Of a stretch of DNA of 20,585 nt, positions 20,209 through 20,585 are shown piece after piece (position 1 is the stretch's first letter; each line of letters begins with the position of its first letter). The stretch comes from Perkinsus olseni (Eukaryota; Perkinsozoa; Perkinsida), in contig JABANN010000573.1 of the NCBI GenBank assembly GCA_013115125.1, forward strand, positions 1-20,585. The letters run 5' to 3'. The position numbers and the translations under genes were made by a program. Under the pieces are notes generated by a model. It was given only the letters and a program-made list of their open reading frames with translations. It was not told the origin of the DNA and searched no databases.

Positions 20209-20585
20209 CTAGTCGGCATGGACAGTACTACTCGCTGACTCGTCACAAACGCAGGAAATACTTTCAGGGAGCTGGCGAGCACCGCTGTCTCGACTTAGAC
20301 GCCGGTCACCTCCGCAAGTGCTGGGATTACCCCAGTACTGACAGTAAGATCCAGGGATGATTGAATCACAATACGCATCAGCGTCGGTACAATCGGGTAT
20401 ACCAGGAGATGTACTAGTAGTCGTCGCAGTCGTAGCGGCTGCAGGTGTAGAGGTGGTAGTAGTTGTGGTCGTTGTGGAGGTGGTAGTAGTTGTGGTCGTT
20501 GTGGAGGTGGTAGTAGTTGTGGTCGTTGTGGAGGTGGTAGTAGTTGTGGTCGTTGTGGAGGTGGTAGTAGTTGTGGTCGTTGTGG
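20209..20585 (-). CDS. Thr-rich mucin-like protein with Cys-rich C-terminus (3' end only)
   Basis: The minus strand is open from the window edge to the TAG at 20209-20211. It first encodes repeats of TTTTTTTTS, then a Thr/Ala/Ser linker (TSTPAAATTATTTSTSPG). A Cys-rich domain follows: IPDCTDADAYCDSIIPGSYC, QYWGNPSTCGG and a final SISCVCDE, six Cys in all. A Thr stalk before a small disulfide domain suggests an O-glycosylated secreted or surface protein; that is inference. The N-terminus lies beyond the window. An in-frame intron near 20279-20316 cannot be excluded, because a GT and an AG occur there. I do not recognise the family. Confidence 0.6.
   Translation of the reverse strand, partial: TTTTTTTTSTTTTTTTTSTTTTTTTTSTTTTTTTTSTTTTTTTTSTPAAATTATTTSTSPGIPDCTDADAYCDSIIPGSYCQYWGNPSTCGGDRRLSRDSGARQLPESISCVCDESASSTVHAD
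20450..20585. repeat. 27-bp minisatellite, five identical copies
   Basis: A 27-bp unit beginning GAGGTGGTAGTAGTTG is repeated head to tail without change at 20450, 20477, 20504, 20531 and 20558, and continues past the window edge. Twenty-seven is a multiple of three, so copy-number change keeps the minus-strand frame, each unit adding TTTTTTTTS. Identity between copies implies recent expansion or homogenisation, or possibly an assembly-limited array length. Confidence 0.95.

Noticed and set aside
20450-20585. CRISPR array
   Set aside because: The units are contiguous with no spacers, and the array codes in frame for a Thr stalk; the context is eukaryotic.

Overview
The window looks like nuclear DNA of a flagellated protist of the alveolate lineage, most likely Perkinsus or a close relative. 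Four things point there. Genes are split by many tiny GT-AG introns, with a mode of 40-50 nt. One gene encodes an axonemal protein. A 19-nt stretch is identical to the 3' part of the dinoflagellate/Perkinsus spliced-leader sequence. Secreted proteins of unknown, probably lineage-restricted families are present. The genus is an inference; the intron structure and the leader match are read directly from the sequence.

Layout. Positions 1-712 have no convincing gene. Positions 713-2506 (+) hold an intact, intronless PGM2-type phosphopentomutase/phosphoglucomutase. After a 612-nt spacer, positions 3119-15936 (+) hold one long gene whose exons read as CFAP57 (WDR65/FAP57), an axonemal protein with two WD40 propellers and a long coiled coil. 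I could trace it from its N-terminus to its C-terminal LAGVKLP motif through about 35 exons, most with reading phases that agree across the junctions. The stretch 5,900-8,640 is only partly resolved.

Nested on the minus strand in a CFAP57 intron is a three-exon gene (7440-8014) for a small secreted protein with a signal peptide. A broken-looking paralog lies at 18167-18507, also on the minus strand. A 518-nt CFAP57 intron carries the spliced-leader-like sequence in antisense.

Downstream of CFAP57 the window is gene-poor: a tRNA-Leu(TAG), a decayed tRNA-Arg(TCG), an orphan B-box and scattered open frames. The right edge enters the 3' end of a minus-strand gene for a Thr-rich, mucin-like secreted protein. 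Its Thr stalk is made by a 27-bp minisatellite and is followed by a Cys-rich C-terminal domain.

The two well-identified genes (pentose/hexose phosphate metabolism and flagellar motility) have no obvious functional link. Unexplained sequence-level signals are a large excess of the heptamer GTATCTT between 2.5 and 10.9 kb and AT-rich introns containing perfect palindromes.
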